A stretch of 64,000 nt of DNA from Chryseobacterium sp. H1D6B (GTDB taxonomy: Bacteria; Bacteroidota; Bacteroidia; Flavobacteriales; Weeksellaceae): NCBI RefSeq assembly GCF_029892445.1, contig NZ_JARXVJ010000001.1:496001-560000 (forward strand), written 5' to 3'. Under the pieces are notes generated by a model. That model did not search any database, was not told the origin of the DNA, and saw only the letters and a list, made by a program, of their open reading frames with translations. Positions 23,498 to 32,622 of this stretch are shown piece after piece. How positions within the stretch are numbered: the first letter of the stretch is position 1; every line of letters begins with the position of its first letter. The position numbers and the translations under genes were made by a program.

Positions 23498-25492
23498 TTA
23501 GGAATTATGACGTAAAAACTCAGATTGCTCTATTCTAGAACCGGCAACACACTCTTCTGTCATAGGAGCAGATTCTACCACAACATTGTGTGAAGTAACG
23601 CCCCAGGCTTTAAAGTCGTCACTTCCGATATACTTCACAAAATTGTAAATATTCATGGTAATCTTCTCTTTTACAGTAAGAAGAATATCGTTGATATAGG
23701 TATTATCGATAATCACATATTTCAGATCCGGCGGTACATTGTGTGCTCTTAATGAAGGATGGCTGCTTCTTGAAGGGATTGTCCCATCTGCCATTAAATC
23801 TTTTAGCACCATATCAAAATAGTCATTGATTCTTCTGTCTATTTTAAATCCTAAAAGGAAATTAATTTTATAGATAGTACCCGGCAAAACTTCATCTACC
23901 GTATATTTAAATGTATAGGGATCTTCCTGATTGACAATACTTAATATAAAGTAGTGGTCTGCTCTTTTCGGCTGTTTTTTGATGATCGAATAAATAATTT
24001 TAGATTCTACTTCATCATTTCTTCTTGCACGGCTTAAATAAGCAAGGTTGGTAGCGTATTTAGGAATCGTTTCATCAAGCTTCATGTCCTTAATAATCGA
24101 AACATAGTTGTCAAGCTTAACAAACTTAATGAATTTTGTTTTGATAGATCTTCCGTTGTACCAAGCATACATACATATTCCTATGGATCCTGCTAAAACA
24201 ACTGTAATCCATCCTCCTTCTGCAAATTTAATAATATTAGCACTAAAGAATCCTAATTCTATTGAAACATAAACAAGAGCAAAAAGCAGTATGAGCAGTT
24301 TATTAATTCTATGCTTGAGCAGCCAGAAGACTAATAAAAAGGTGGTCATCAGCATGGTCACTGTAATGGATAATCCATATGCGGCTTCCATTTTTCCGGA
24401 CTCTCTAAAGTGCAGTACCACAATAATACAGAAGATCAAAAGTCCCCAATTGATTCTTGGGATATACATCTGCCCTTTCACTCCAGAAGGGTAATCAATT
24501 TTCTGGTTGGGCCATAAATTAAGTGACATCGCTTCTGAGAAAATGGTAAATGAACCTGTAATTAATGCCTGGCTGGCAATAATAGCTGCTGCCGATGCTA
24601 AAATTACTCCCGGTACAATCATCCACTCTTCCATGATTCCGAAAAACGGGTTTACTACAGAAAAACCAGGTTTTCCAAAATTGGTCAAAAGCCATGAACC
24701 CTGACCAAGATAATTTAAAATAAGCATGACCTTTACAAATCCCCAGCTTACTCTAATATTTTTTGCACCACAGTGTCCTAAGTCTGAATAAAGAGCTTCT
24801 GCCCCCGTTGTACAAAGGAAAACTGCTCCAAGAATAACAATGGCACTCGGTGAGTTTACAATCAGCTTGTAAGCATAATATGGGTTAAAAGATCTTAAAA
24901 TTTCAAAATTTTCGCTTAAATGCATTATTCCCAACCCTCCTAAAACCAAGAACCAGATCACCATTACCGGTCCAAAAAACTTTCCGATAAAACTGGTTCC
25001 AAACTGCTGGACTACAAAAATTACAATAAGAATTGCGATGGTAATAGGTACAACAGGAGTATGAGGATTGTATATTTCAAGACCTTCAATAGCCGACATC
25101 ACCGTAAGTGAGGGAGTAATAACTCCATCTGCTACAAGAGCTGCCGCTCCTATAATCGCAATGAGATAGAGCCAGCCTTTCTTGAGATTCTTTACCAAGG
25201 AGAATAAAGCTAAGATCCCTCCTTCCCCTTTATTATCAGCCCTTAAAGCAATGATAACATATTTTATTGTGGTTTGAAGAGTTAGTGTCCAGATGATACA
25301 GGAGAGCGCACCTTCTATGTATTCGTTGAAAGGCATATTGCTTCCTCCGTCTCTTGCATTTACAATCGCTTTCATTACGTAAAGCGGTGATGTTCCAATA
25401 TCTCCGAAAACAATTCCAAGAGATACTAAAACTCCAATAATAGAAAGTTTTTTAATGTCAAAATGATGACCACCTTCTGTAACATCTGCCAT
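23498..25492 (-). CDS. kup: KUP-family potassium uptake transporter
   Basis: A 664-residue inner-membrane K+ transporter. About 12 hydrophobic segments occupy residues 1-450. The family signature GIVFGDIGTSPLYVMKAI lies near residues 22-39, and the acidic residue in VADGVITPSLTVMSAIEGLE is in the conserved TM4 region. A soluble C-terminal domain of about 200 residues follows. The protein is of normal length for the family. It has its own -7 box about 21 bases upstream and appears monocistronic; fur lies downstream on the same strand with its own promoter. Confidence 0.94.
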   Translation of the reverse strand: MADVTEGGHHFDIKKLSIIGVLVSLGIVFGDIGTSPLYVMKAIVNARDGGSNMPFNEYIEGALSCIIWTLTLQTTIKYVIIALRADNKGEGGILALFSLVKNLKKGWLYLIAIIGAAALVADGVITPSLTVMSAIEGLEIYNPHTPVVPITIAILIVIFVVQQFGTSFIGKFFGPVMVIWFLVLGGLGIMHLSENFEILRSFNPYYAYKLIVNSPSAIVILGAVFLCTTGAEALYSDLGHCGAKNIRVSWGFVKVMLILNYLGQGSWLLTNFGKPGFSVVNPFFGIMEEWMIVPGVILASAAAIIASQALITGSFTIFSEAMSLNLWPNQKIDYPSGVKGQMYIPRINWGLLIFCIIVVLHFRESGKMEAAYGLSITVTMLMTTFLLVFWLLKHRINKLLILLFALVYVSIELGFFSANIIKFAEGGWITVVLAGSIGICMYAWYNGRSIKTKFIKFVKLDNYVSIIKDMKLDETIPKYATNLAYLSRARRNDEVESKIIYSIIKKQPKRADHYFILSIVNQEDPYTFKYTVDEVLPGTIYKINFLLGFKIDRRINDYFDMVLKDLMADGTIPSRSSHPSLRAHNVPPDLKYVIIDNTYINDILLTVKEKITMNIYNFVKYIGSDDFKAWGVTSHNVVVESAPMTEECVAGSRIEQSEFLRHNS

Positions 25493-25512
25493 ATCAGCTA
25501 ATTTTAAAAGCG

Positions 25513-25520
25513 CAAATTTA
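25513..25520 (-). promoter_or_regulatory. -7 box of the kup gene
   Basis: Minus-strand TAAATTTG, 20 bases before the ATG at 25492. Confidence 0.55.
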
Positions 25521-25569
25521 GACTAAATTTATAACCCCATGAACTATTCTTCATGCATAGAATAAATGA

Positions 25570-25591
25570 AAAAACTTCCTTTCGGAAGTTT
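25570..25591 (-). terminator. terminator of pdhB
   Basis: On the minus strand AAACTTCC-GAAA-GGAAGTTT forms an 8-bp stem with a GAAA tetraloop, followed by a T-run, 13 bases after the pdhB stop. Confidence 0.8.
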
Positions 25592-25604
25592 CTCTCTATT
25601 ATCT

Positions 25605-26588
25605 TTATGACTTAATGTACATCGCATTTTTAATTTCCGCTTTCACTTTTTCAAGCTTAGGGAACCATTCTGCAAATAATGCAGAAGAATATGGTGCAGG
25701 AGCATCAGGAGTAGTAATTCTCTTAATCGGAGCATCTAAATAATCAAATGCTTTCTGCTGAACCATATAAGCAATTTCAGAAGAGACAGAAGCAAAAGGC
25801 CAAGCTTCTTCTAAAATAACTAACCTGTTTGTTTTCTTTACAGAAGTTAAAATTGTATCATAATCTAAAGGACGAACTGTTCTAAGATCAATAACCTCAA
25901 CAGAAATACCTTCTTTTTCCAGCTCTTCAGCAGCCTGAATAGCCATCTTCATAATTTTACCAAAAGAAACCAAAGTAACATCTTTTCCTTCTCTCTTAAT
26001 ATCTGCTTTTCCTATTGGAATGTAATATTCTTCTTCAGGAATTTCCATTTTATCTCCATACATCTGCTCAGATTCCATGAAAATAACCGGATCATTATCC
26101 TGGATAGCTGTTTTCAACAATCCTTTTGCATCGTAAGGGTTAGATGGAACCACCACTTTAAGACCTGGACAGTTGGCATACCAGCTTTCAAAAGCTTGAG
26201 AGTGGGTAGCTCCTAATTGTCCTGCAGAAGCAGTAGGACCACGGAAAACAATTGGACAGTTCCATTGTCCTCCCGTCATCTGACGGATCTTTGCTGCATT
26301 ATTAATAATCTGATCAATCCCTACAAGAGAGAAATTGAATGTCATAAATTCTACGATTGGTCTATTTCCATTCATTGCAGCTCCTACGGAAATTCCCGTA
26401 AAACCAAGCTCAGCAATTGGTGTATCGATAATTCTTTTAGCACCAAATTCATCCAGCATTCCTTTTGAAGCCTTATATGCACCATTATATTCAGCTACTT
26501 CTTCACCCATTAAATAAATGGATTCGTCTTTACGCATTTCCTCGCTCATTGCTTGTGCAATCACTTCACGAAAAGTATATTCTGCCAT
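25605..26588 (-). CDS. pdhB: pyruvate dehydrogenase E1 component, beta subunit
   Basis: A 327-residue beta subunit of the thiamin-diphosphate E1 enzyme that decarboxylates pyruvate and feeds the E2 lipoyl domain. Family marks are YLMGEEVAEYNGAYKASKGM, the glutamate/phenylalanine ThDP region PIVEFMTFNF, IVFRGPTASAGQLGATHSQ and PSNPYDAKGLL, with DLRTVRPLDYDTI near the C-terminus. It starts with the canonical MAEYTFREVIAQAM. The alpha subunit is not adjacent, so it must be encoded elsewhere. Own promoter and terminator are present. Confidence 0.95.
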   Translation of the reverse strand: MAEYTFREVIAQAMSEEMRKDESIYLMGEEVAEYNGAYKASKGMLDEFGAKRIIDTPIAELGFTGISVGAAMNGNRPIVEFMTFNFSLVGIDQIINNAAKIRQMTGGQWNCPIVFRGPTASAGQLGATHSQAFESWYANCPGLKVVVPSNPYDAKGLLKTAIQDNDPVIFMESEQMYGDKMEIPEEEYYIPIGKADIKREGKDVTLVSFGKIMKMAIQAAEELEKEGISVEVIDLRTVRPLDYDTILTSVKKTNRLVILEEAWPFASVSSEIAYMVQQKAFDYLDAPIKRITTPDAPAPYSSALFAEWFPKLEKVKAEIKNAMYIKS

Positions 26589-26611
26589 ATCTCTTTGAAA
26601 AATTTAGAGTA

Positions 26612-26619
26612 CAAAAATA
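26612..26619 (-). promoter_or_regulatory. -7 box of pdhB
   Basis: Minus-strand TATTTTTG, 23 bases before the ATG. Confidence 0.55.
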
Positions 26620-26697
26620 GTGTTTTTTTATTATACACATCACAAAAACGACATCACATTAACGGTAATACTTTATTAATTTTATTTAAGTTCATTT

Positions 26698-27294
26698 TTA
26701 TTCCGCTCTGCTTAATTCTTTATAATTTTTCCTTAGGCCGGTAAGAACTTTTCCGTACGTTTTTTTATAGATCAGATATAAAAGATAAAGGGTAACCAAG
26801 AATACGATTCCAAAAACTGCATAATTTCCAAATTGCGGGAAAGCAGTATCAGGGTTAGTGGTCTTATAGGGGTTTCCCCGGCTTCCATCATGGATGCCTG
26901 CCATAAAATCTCTTGTATAATACTTAAAATGGAATATATGATCCACAATGATTAAAAATAAAGAGGCTCCCGCATATCCCAGCACCACCTTTCTAAGGTT
27001 TAAAATATTCTTCATTAATGAAGTACTCTTATTTTCAGCTTTCATCCTGTGATATAAATAGATCACAAGCCCAAAGAAAAAAACGAATAAAACTACTCTT
27101 ACAATAGGAAATTCACCCTCGAAATATCCATACGCTGACCAGATGGAAATTTCCGTCAAGCCTATTAGAACTAAAAATTTAGCTACTGATGTGGAGTTTT
27201 TCTTTATCATTTTATAAATCTCCTGCTCTGAATAATTTTTAAATTCATCAGATTCTTTATTCCAGTCTTTTTTTAAAAGTTCTAGTTCTTCCAT
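26698..27294 (-). CDS. membrane partner of the adjacent ECF sigma factor (putative anti-sigma)
   Basis: A 198-residue protein from the ATG at 27294 (ribosome site GGATAAG); an alternative ATG at 27306 would overlap the sigma gene by 11 bases. The N-terminal about 40 residues are soluble and charged (ELELLKKDWNKESDEFKNYS), followed by four TM segments. The small cytosolic N-terminus plus TM bundle and tight coupling to an ECF sigma gene are what is expected of a membrane anti-sigma factor. It lacks a recognisable zinc-binding anti-sigma domain, so the call is inferred from context. Confidence 0.75.
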   Translation of the reverse strand: MEELELLKKDWNKESDEFKNYSEQEIYKMIKKNSTSVAKFLVLIGLTEISIWSAYGYFEGEFPIVRVVLFVFFFGLVIYLYHRMKAENKSTSLMKNILNLRKVVLGYAGASLFLIIVDHIFHFKYYTRDFMAGIHDGSRGNPYKTTNPDTAFPQFGNYAVFGIVFLVTLYLLYLIYKKTYGKVLTGLRKNYKELSRAE

Positions 27295-27295
27295 C

Positions 27296-27793
27296 TTATC
27301 CTTCATTTATTTTCAGTTTTAAATTGTTTTTAGCTCTATTCATTTTCACTCTTGCGTTTCCTTCTGTAATTCCGAGGATATCGCTGATCTCTCTGTAAGG
27401 CTTATCCTCCAGGTACATCATAATCAATGCCTTTTCAATATCAGAAAGCTTATACACTGCCTGATACTTCTTCTTTAGTTTATATTCATCATCTTCATAG
27501 GTTTCATATTCCATTTTGAGAGATGAGATATCTATTTCCGAATGTTTAAGCTCTTTTTTTTGAGGTTTTCTAAATAAAGTAATAGCTGTATTCAGAGCGA
27601 CACGATACATCCAGGTAGAAAATTTCGCCTCCCCTTTAAAGCCTGGAAAAGATTTCCAGAGCTGGATGGTGATTTCCTGGAAAAGATCTTCATGATCTTC
27701 CGTATTATCCGTATATATTCTGCATATCTTATGAATAAGCCTTTGATTGGGTTTAAAAAAATCTACAAATGTCTTTTCCAAATCTGAGTTCAT
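27296..27793 (-). CDS. RNA polymerase ECF sigma factor
   Basis: A 165-residue sigma-70 of the ECF group. Region 2 is DLFQEITIQLWKSFPGF followed by FSTWMYRVALNTAI, and region 4 is MMYLEDKPYREISDILGITE with the helix-turn-helix near residues 128-150. It redirects RNA polymerase to a stress or envelope regulon. The membrane-protein gene follows immediately and is its likely regulator. No copy of a canonical housekeeping -7 box is obvious right upstream, which would fit autoregulated transcription. Confidence 0.92.
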   Translation of the reverse strand: MNSDLEKTFVDFFKPNQRLIHKICRIYTDNTEDHEDLFQEITIQLWKSFPGFKGEAKFSTWMYRVALNTAITLFRKPQKKELKHSEIDISSLKMEYETYEDDEYKLKKKYQAVYKLSDIEKALIMMYLEDKPYREISDILGITEGNARVKMNRAKNNLKLKINEG

Positions 27794-27840
27794 ACTTTAT
27801 GAGTGTGAAGATTTTATTTTCGTTACAAATTTTTCAAAAA

Positions 27841-27872
27841 AAAACGGCATTTCATTTCTGAAATGCCGTTTT
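27841..27872 (-). terminator. terminator of the DUF2147 gene
   Basis: Perfect 14-base arms (27841-27854 and 27859-27872, core CGGCATTTCA) close a 4-base loop, with A and T tracts on both sides. It separates the DUF2147 gene from the downstream sigma gene. Confidence 0.85.
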
Positions 27873-27893
27873 ATCATTGTATTTAAACTCAGT

Positions 27894-28313
27894 TTAGTTA
27901 GCCTTATCCCAAGTCTGTGTTCTTCCGATTAAAGATAATCCGATATACCCTCTTACATTAAGCTTATCTCCGCTTCTTGTAATGGTACATTTGTACGTTT
28001 TACCAGTTTTAGGATCTGTGATTGTTCCTCCTGTAAATTCATCACCATCTTTTTTCAATCCTCTGATGATTTCCATCCCTAAAATAGGCTTCCCTTTTCT
28101 GTCATCTTTACATACAGTACAGTTAGGATCTGTAGGTTTTATAAGCAGCTGAGAAACTTTCCCATAATACTTACCGTCAGCTTTTTTATAGATCTCTACA
28201 ATAGATTTTGCTTGTTTCGTTTCATCATCTATTGTCTTCCATTTACCTTCAATTTGTGCAAAAGACAGCACACCTACTAAAGAAAACACGAATGTTAATA
28301 ATAATTTTTTCAT
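27894..28313 (-). CDS. DUF2147 secreted protein
   Basis: A 139-residue exported protein. The signal peptide is LLLTFVFSLVGVLSFAQ, followed by the DUF2147 pattern: IEGKWKTIDDETKQAKSIVE, CTVCKDDRKGKPILGMEII and NVRGYIGLSLIGRTQTW at the end. Members are small periplasmic beta-barrel-like proteins of unknown biochemical role. The CxxC pair in CTVC and the YK/YG-rich core are typical. It is monocistronic, with a strong terminator after it. Confidence 0.88.
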   Translation of the reverse strand: MKKLLLTFVFSLVGVLSFAQIEGKWKTIDDETKQAKSIVEIYKKADGKYYGKVSQLLIKPTDPNCTVCKDDRKGKPILGMEIIRGLKKDGDEFTGGTITDPKTGKTYKCTITRSGDKLNVRGYIGLSLIGRTQTWDKAN

Positions 28314-28463
28314 ATTTATATTGATTTAATTCTAATAAAATAATTTTGTTGTTTATTTATTGCTAAAAATATAAATTAATTTCAAACAAACAAAAACTTT
28401 TATTATCCTAGGCATATATAACAAGAGATATACCAAGTTCTCAATTTAAACAGCTTGTAAATA

Positions 28464-30392
28464 TTAATTCAGTTTTCTATTGATCACCTTATTCATGTAA
28501 TCCTGATACCAAGCTTTTGCGATCTGTTTTCCTTTTTCAATTTCAGGAGTTTTTATTTTATCGAGAAGATTAGTTTCTAATCCTAAATCCGTTTTATCAT
28601 ACACTCCTACTACATTTTTGCCATCAAAACGATAGGTATAATTCCCAATAATAAATTGTTCTACAGTACCGTCTGAATTTGCAATAATCGGCAGATCCTT
28701 TTTATCACTTACCAGACTTCTTCCCCAGCTTCTGATCTTTTTATTATACCCTATCAGATCAGCCAATGTAGGATAAATATCGATCTGCTGCGCTTCTTCT
28801 TGATTTACCCCTTTCAACTGATAAGCAGGATTCGGTGAATAAAAAATAAGCGGAACAGCAAAACGGTTCATGATTTTTTCATATTCCGGATAGTACACTT
28901 CATTGGTATGGTCTCCCGTGAAAACAAAAATAGTATTGTTATACCAAGGCTGTTTTTTAGCGGTCTCAAAGTATTTTTTGATCGAATAATCCGTATACTG
29001 TATCGGCTCATGCATATCAATCTTCCCTTTTTTAAATTTACCGTTATACTTTTGCGGAATTTTAAAAGGGTGATGGGAGGATGCCGTAAAAACTGTTGCC
29101 ATAAAAGGCTGTGTTTTGCCTACATTTCTAGCAAAATACTGCAGGAAAGGTTCATCCCATATCGCCCACATTCCATCGAAATCCTCATCATGATTGTATT
29201 CTGTTTTTCCGAAATAATGTTTAAAACCAAGGATATTTCCAAAACCTAAAAACCCCATAGAACCGTTGGGAGCGCCATGATAAAAAGAGGTATCGTAGCC
29301 TAATTCATTGCATACAGAAACGATAGACTGTATTTTCTGATTAGAATATGGGGAGCTTGTAAAAGCATCCGTAAGGCTGGGAACTCCCGCCAGTACGCTG
29401 CTCATTCCGTGGATAGACTGTCTTCCGTTCGCAAAAGTATTAGGAAAAATTAAACTCTGGCCGGCAAGACTGTCGATGAAAGGAGTGTAAGAAACGTAGT
29501 CTTTTATATTTTTATCTTTATTAAAAGCCCCAGAATACTCTCTTCCAAAAGATTCTACGATAAAAATAACAATATTAGGACGGCTTTCAACATTTCTCTC
29601 ATACATTTTATAAGGATGAATATTGTCATCTATAAATTTTTGGTCTACAAAATGAACTTCTTTAAAATTATTCGTTCCTAAAGTTCTGAAAAACGAAAAA
29701 GTGCTGTTCAAAACAATATTTCCATGAAGCGGATTAGTCACAAAACGGTTCGCATCCACAAGATTAATAGGTCTTGTACTGTGTTTGAAATCTCCACGAA
29801 TCCCGCCCACTACTAAAACTGCAGCTGCACATACAACAAGTACAGACCATATAAAGTATGGAATAAGTTGTAAAGGTTTACGTTCTGTAATTTTAACTTT
29901 TTTATAAAGGAAAACCCAAAGTCCCATTAAAACAATAAACCATATTAATACAAAAGGGTGCTGCCCGATTGAAACTGTGAAAACTTTAAAAACGTTGGAT
30001 TCATGTTTGGCCACATCAAAAGCGGTAGAAGTTAATCTTGCCTGCGCAAATCTGTAGTAAATAAAATCACCGAAATTCATCGCGTAAGCAATTCCATTGG
30101 TAATAAAATACAGCCAGAACAAAATTTTCTGATAACCTTTTTTTGTATTGATGATGATCGGGACCAGGCTCAGCAGAATAAACAAAGCATTAACGTACAG
30201 AATAGCCGTTGTATCAAAGGCAGTCCCATGGAATGCTAAGTTGAAATAATCTGAAACAGAATCCACTTTTATAAGGTCTTTATTAAAATACCAGAATAAA
30301 AGCCGGGCAATCTGATAAAAAACATATGCTAAGAAAATTCGGTAAAAAAGGACCAGAACTTCTTGTTTTCTAAATTCTTTAAAAAATTTCAT
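28464..30392 (-). CDS. LTA-synthase-like phosphoglycerol/phosphoethanolamine transferase
   Basis: A 642-residue membrane enzyme of the alkaline-phosphatase superfamily. Five TM segments fill residues 1-210, followed by an extracytoplasmic sulfatase-fold domain. Metal ligands are visible in IVIFIVESFGREYSG (Glu), FTGDHTNEVYY (Asp-His) and SSHHPF. The nucleophile region reads NGRQSIHGMSSVLAG, where a serine or threonine is expected. In the absence of lipoteichoic acid in this phylum, it probably decorates lipids or glycans with a phosphoalcohol group. A -7 box lies 4 bases before the ATG, and pssA is divergent. Confidence 0.88.
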   Translation of the reverse strand: MKFFKEFRKQEVLVLFYRIFLAYVFYQIARLLFWYFNKDLIKVDSVSDYFNLAFHGTAFDTTAILYVNALFILLSLVPIIINTKKGYQKILFWLYFITNGIAYAMNFGDFIYYRFAQARLTSTAFDVAKHESNVFKVFTVSIGQHPFVLIWFIVLMGLWVFLYKKVKITERKPLQLIPYFIWSVLVVCAAAVLVVGGIRGDFKHSTRPINLVDANRFVTNPLHGNIVLNSTFSFFRTLGTNNFKEVHFVDQKFIDDNIHPYKMYERNVESRPNIVIFIVESFGREYSGAFNKDKNIKDYVSYTPFIDSLAGQSLIFPNTFANGRQSIHGMSSVLAGVPSLTDAFTSSPYSNQKIQSIVSVCNELGYDTSFYHGAPNGSMGFLGFGNILGFKHYFGKTEYNHDEDFDGMWAIWDEPFLQYFARNVGKTQPFMATVFTASSHHPFKIPQKYNGKFKKGKIDMHEPIQYTDYSIKKYFETAKKQPWYNNTIFVFTGDHTNEVYYPEYEKIMNRFAVPLIFYSPNPAYQLKGVNQEEAQQIDIYPTLADLIGYNKKIRSWGRSLVSDKKDLPIIANSDGTVEQFIIGNYTYRFDGKNVVGVYDKTDLGLETNLLDKIKTPEIEKGKQIAKAWYQDYMNKVINRKLN

Positions 30393-30396
30393 GCAG

Positions 30397-30404
30397 CAAA
30401 TTTA
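30397..30404 (-). promoter_or_regulatory. -7 box of the LTA-synthase-like gene, 4 bases from its ATG
   Basis: Minus-strand TAAATTTG, then CTGC, then ATG; the arrangement is nearly identical to panD (TAAATTTG, CAGC, ATG). Confidence 0.6.
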
Positions 30405-30468
30405 CATCAAATTCATATTAATGTATTTTTTCCTTCGTAATATTTCAGTATAAAATTTTGAAAAACTG

Positions 30469-30476
30469 TATTTTTG
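30469..30476 (+). promoter_or_regulatory. -7 box of pssA, 5 bases from its ATG
   Basis: TATTTTTG, then TTCCC, then ATG at 30482. Confidence 0.55.
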
Positions 30477-30481
30477 TTCCC

Positions 30482-31195
30482 ATGAATTTCATAAAAAATA
30501 ATCTTGCAAATATGCTGACGCTTGGAAATTTATTTTCTGGATGCATCGGTGCTATCCATCTTATTTTAGGTGATTATCAAACGACAGCTATTTGTCTTAT
30601 CCTTTCTTCGATCTTTGATTTTTTCGACGGATTTGTATCACGGGCTTTAAAATCTAATTCTAACCTAGGCCTTCAGCTGGATTCTCTTGCTGATATGATC
30701 AGTTTTGGATTGATTCCCGGACTTGTTATGTACAAAGCGTTAGAACCTTTTGAAACTGGATTATTAGGTTTAAATCTTCCTTTTGAAATTAAATATTTTG
30801 GACTGCTGGTAACGATTTTTTCATGTTTGAGACTGGCCATTTTCAATCTGGATGAAGAACAGAGATATTATTTTAAAGGGCTGAATACTCCGACGAATAC
30901 AGTATTAATATTCGGATTATATTATGCTTTTAAAGAAACAGGCACTTTCAGCTTCTTATTTGACAATGAATTGTTACTGTCCATATTCACTATTGTTACC
31001 TCATGGCTGCTGATCAGTCCGATAAAAATGATGGCTATGAAATTCAAGTCTAAAAAATTACAGGATAATTATCCTAAAGTTATATTAGTCATAGGCGGAA
31101 TCACCATCTTAATTGTATTCAAGATCGTTGGGATTCCAATGCTTGTTATTTATTATATTTTAGTATCATTACTATTTCAAAGACAACTTAAATAA
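30482..31195 (+). CDS. pssA: CDP-diacylglycerol-serine O-phosphatidyltransferase
   Basis: A 237-residue integral membrane enzyme that joins CDP-diacylglycerol and L-serine to make phosphatidylserine, the precursor of phosphatidylethanolamine. The CDP-alcohol phosphotransferase motif is complete apart from Ala to Ser: Asp46, Asp49-Gly50, Ser53-Arg54, Gly63, Asp67 and Asp71 in DFFDGFVSR and GLQLDSLAD. About six TM segments follow the family pattern. The ATG at 30482 is preferred over a TTG 8 codons earlier, because it starts the conserved MNFIKNNLANMLTLGN. It is divergent from the LTA-synthase-like gene. Confidence 0.93.
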   Translation: MNFIKNNLANMLTLGNLFSGCIGAIHLILGDYQTTAICLILSSIFDFFDGFVSRALKSNSNLGLQLDSLADMISFGLIPGLVMYKALEPFETGLLGLNLPFEIKYFGLLVTIFSCLRLAIFNLDEEQRYYFKGLNTPTNTVLIFGLYYAFKETGTFSFLFDNELLLSIFTIVTSWLLISPIKMMAMKFKSKKLQDNYPKVILVIGGITILIVFKIVGIPMLVIYYILVSLLFQRQLK

Positions 31196-31280
31196 GTGAT
31201 GAATGAAGAGTTACAAAGTAAAAAAGACTTAAAAACAACTCATAATTCAGCACTAATAACTCATAATTAATTATCAAAAA

Positions 31281-32045
31281 ATGAATTTAAAATTATATAA
31301 ACCTCTTTGTATTTTTGATCTTGAAACAACAGGAACCAATATTGCAAAAGACAGAATTGTTGAAATCTGTATTTTAAAAGTAAATCCTGACGCTTCGAGA
31401 GAAAGCAAAACATGGCGCATCAACCCTGAAATGCTTATTCCTAAGGAATCAAGTGACATTCATGGAATTTATGATGAAGATGTAAAAGATGCTCCTACTT
31501 TCAAAGAAATTGCTGCAAAAGTAATGGAAATGATTACAGGTGCTGATCTTGGAGGTTTCAATTCTAACAGATTTGACGTTCCTCTTTTAGCTGAAGAATT
31601 GCTGCGTGCTGAACTTGATTTTGATTTAAGCAAGTTCAAATTAGTAGATGCACAGACTGTCTTCCATAAAATGGAGCCTAGAAACCTAGGAGCTGCTTAC
31701 CAGTTCTACTGCGGAAAAACTATTGAAAATGCCCATTCAGCAGAAGCTGATGTAATGGCTACATTTGAAGTTCTGGACGCACAGGTGGGAAAATACGAAA
31801 ATGTTCCTAATGAGATTGCTGCTTTAAGTGAATTCAGTTTCCACAACAAAAACGCAGACCTGGCAGGTTTTATAGGGTATAACGATAAGAACGAACAAAT
31901 TTTTAACTTCGGAAAATACAAAGGACAAGGGGTAAAAGCCGTCTTCCAAAAAGACCTTGGATATTACGGATGGCTTCAGAATGCTGATTTCCCATTGTAC
32001 ACAAAGAAAGTCTTCACTAAAATTCAGCTATCCAGTAAATTTTAA
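31281..32045 (+). CDS. DnaQ-like 3'-5' exonuclease
   Basis: A 254-residue DEDDh exonuclease. Motif I is FDLETTGTN (Asp, Glu), motif II is FNSNRFDVPLLAEEL (Asp) and motif III is AHSAEADVMATFEVL (His, Asp), so the four acidic ligands and the histidine are all present. A C-terminal extension carries FGKYKGQGVKAVF, the DUF3820-like region often paired with such domains. It probably trims DNA in repair or proofreading; it is not the polymerase epsilon subunit itself. The DUF2007 gene follows after 3 bases, so they are co-transcribed. Confidence 0.9.
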   Translation: MNLKLYKPLCIFDLETTGTNIAKDRIVEICILKVNPDASRESKTWRINPEMLIPKESSDIHGIYDEDVKDAPTFKEIAAKVMEMITGADLGGFNSNRFDVPLLAEELLRAELDFDLSKFKLVDAQTVFHKMEPRNLGAAYQFYCGKTIENAHSAEADVMATFEVLDAQVGKYENVPNEIAALSEFSFHNKNADLAGFIGYNDKNEQIFNFGKYKGQGVKAVFQKDLGYYGWLQNADFPLYTKKVFTKIQLSSKF

Positions 32046-32048
32046 AAA

Positions 32049-32447
32049 ATGAGTGATTTAGTTAAATTCAAATTTTATGAGACCGCTCTTGAAGCCAATA
32101 GAGACAAACAAATTCTCAGCGAAAACGGCATTAACAGCTTCATAGCTAACGAACAGCTTATCCAGTCTGACTGGCTGCTTTCACAAGCTGTCGGAGGAAT
32201 TCAGCTGCAGGTTTTTGAAGAAGATCTTGAAAAAGCAACACAGGTTTTACTTGATTATAGTAAAAACGAAAAGGTTTCGCTGGAAGTAGAACATACTATT
32301 GAAGATCCAAAGTTTGATTTTGTCTGCCCAAAATGCGGATCAAACCATATTTACAGAGATGACAGCGCCACAAGCTTTTTTGGAGTTTCTCTTTTAACCA
32401 GCCATACATTTATTTGTTATTATTGTGAGAATAAGTTCACACATTGA
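32049..32447 (+). CDS. DUF2007 protein with C-terminal zinc ribbon
   Basis: A 132-residue protein. Residues about 8-70 match DUF2007, a small alpha/beta domain suggested to bind regulatory ligands. Residues 93-126 form a four-cysteine zinc ribbon (CPKCGS and CYYCEN: Cys93, Cys96, Cys123, Cys126). The combination suggests a nucleic-acid or protein adaptor. It follows the exonuclease gene after 3 bases and precedes a repeat-rich gap. The function is unknown. Confidence 0.82.
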   Translation: MSDLVKFKFYETALEANRDKQILSENGINSFIANEQLIQSDWLLSQAVGGIQLQVFEEDLEKATQVLLDYSKNEKVSLEVEHTIEDPKFDFVCPKCGSNHIYRDDSATSFFGVSLLTSHTFICYYCENKFTH

Positions 32448-32460
32448 TACCTAACATATC

Positions 32461-32587
32461 TGTCATTCGACAAAGGAAAAATCCCTAGAACAGAATTATA
32501 TCTAGATTCTTCACTACGCTTCGCTCCATTCTGAATGACAAAATAAATAGTAAAGTTAAAAGATACTCTTCCACACCTTGAATGACA
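32461..32587. repeat. REP-like intergenic element with inverted ends
   Basis: TGTCATTC (32461-32468) and GAATGACA (32533-32540) are inverted ends of an 80-base element. A further GAATGACAAAA copy ends at 32587 after an AT-rich spacer, as a direct repeat. It contains ATTCTTCACT-ACGC, a string recurring in altered form at 55467. It has the look of a dispersed repeat common in this genus. Confidence 0.55.
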
Positions 32588-32622
32588 AAAAATATAGTAG
32601 TACAACAAAGAAATAAATAGTT

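Noticed and set aside
28908..29249. 113-codon plus-strand open frame in the LTA-synthase-like gene
   Set aside because: Antisense to conserved sulfatase-fold motifs; no promoter or ribosome site.
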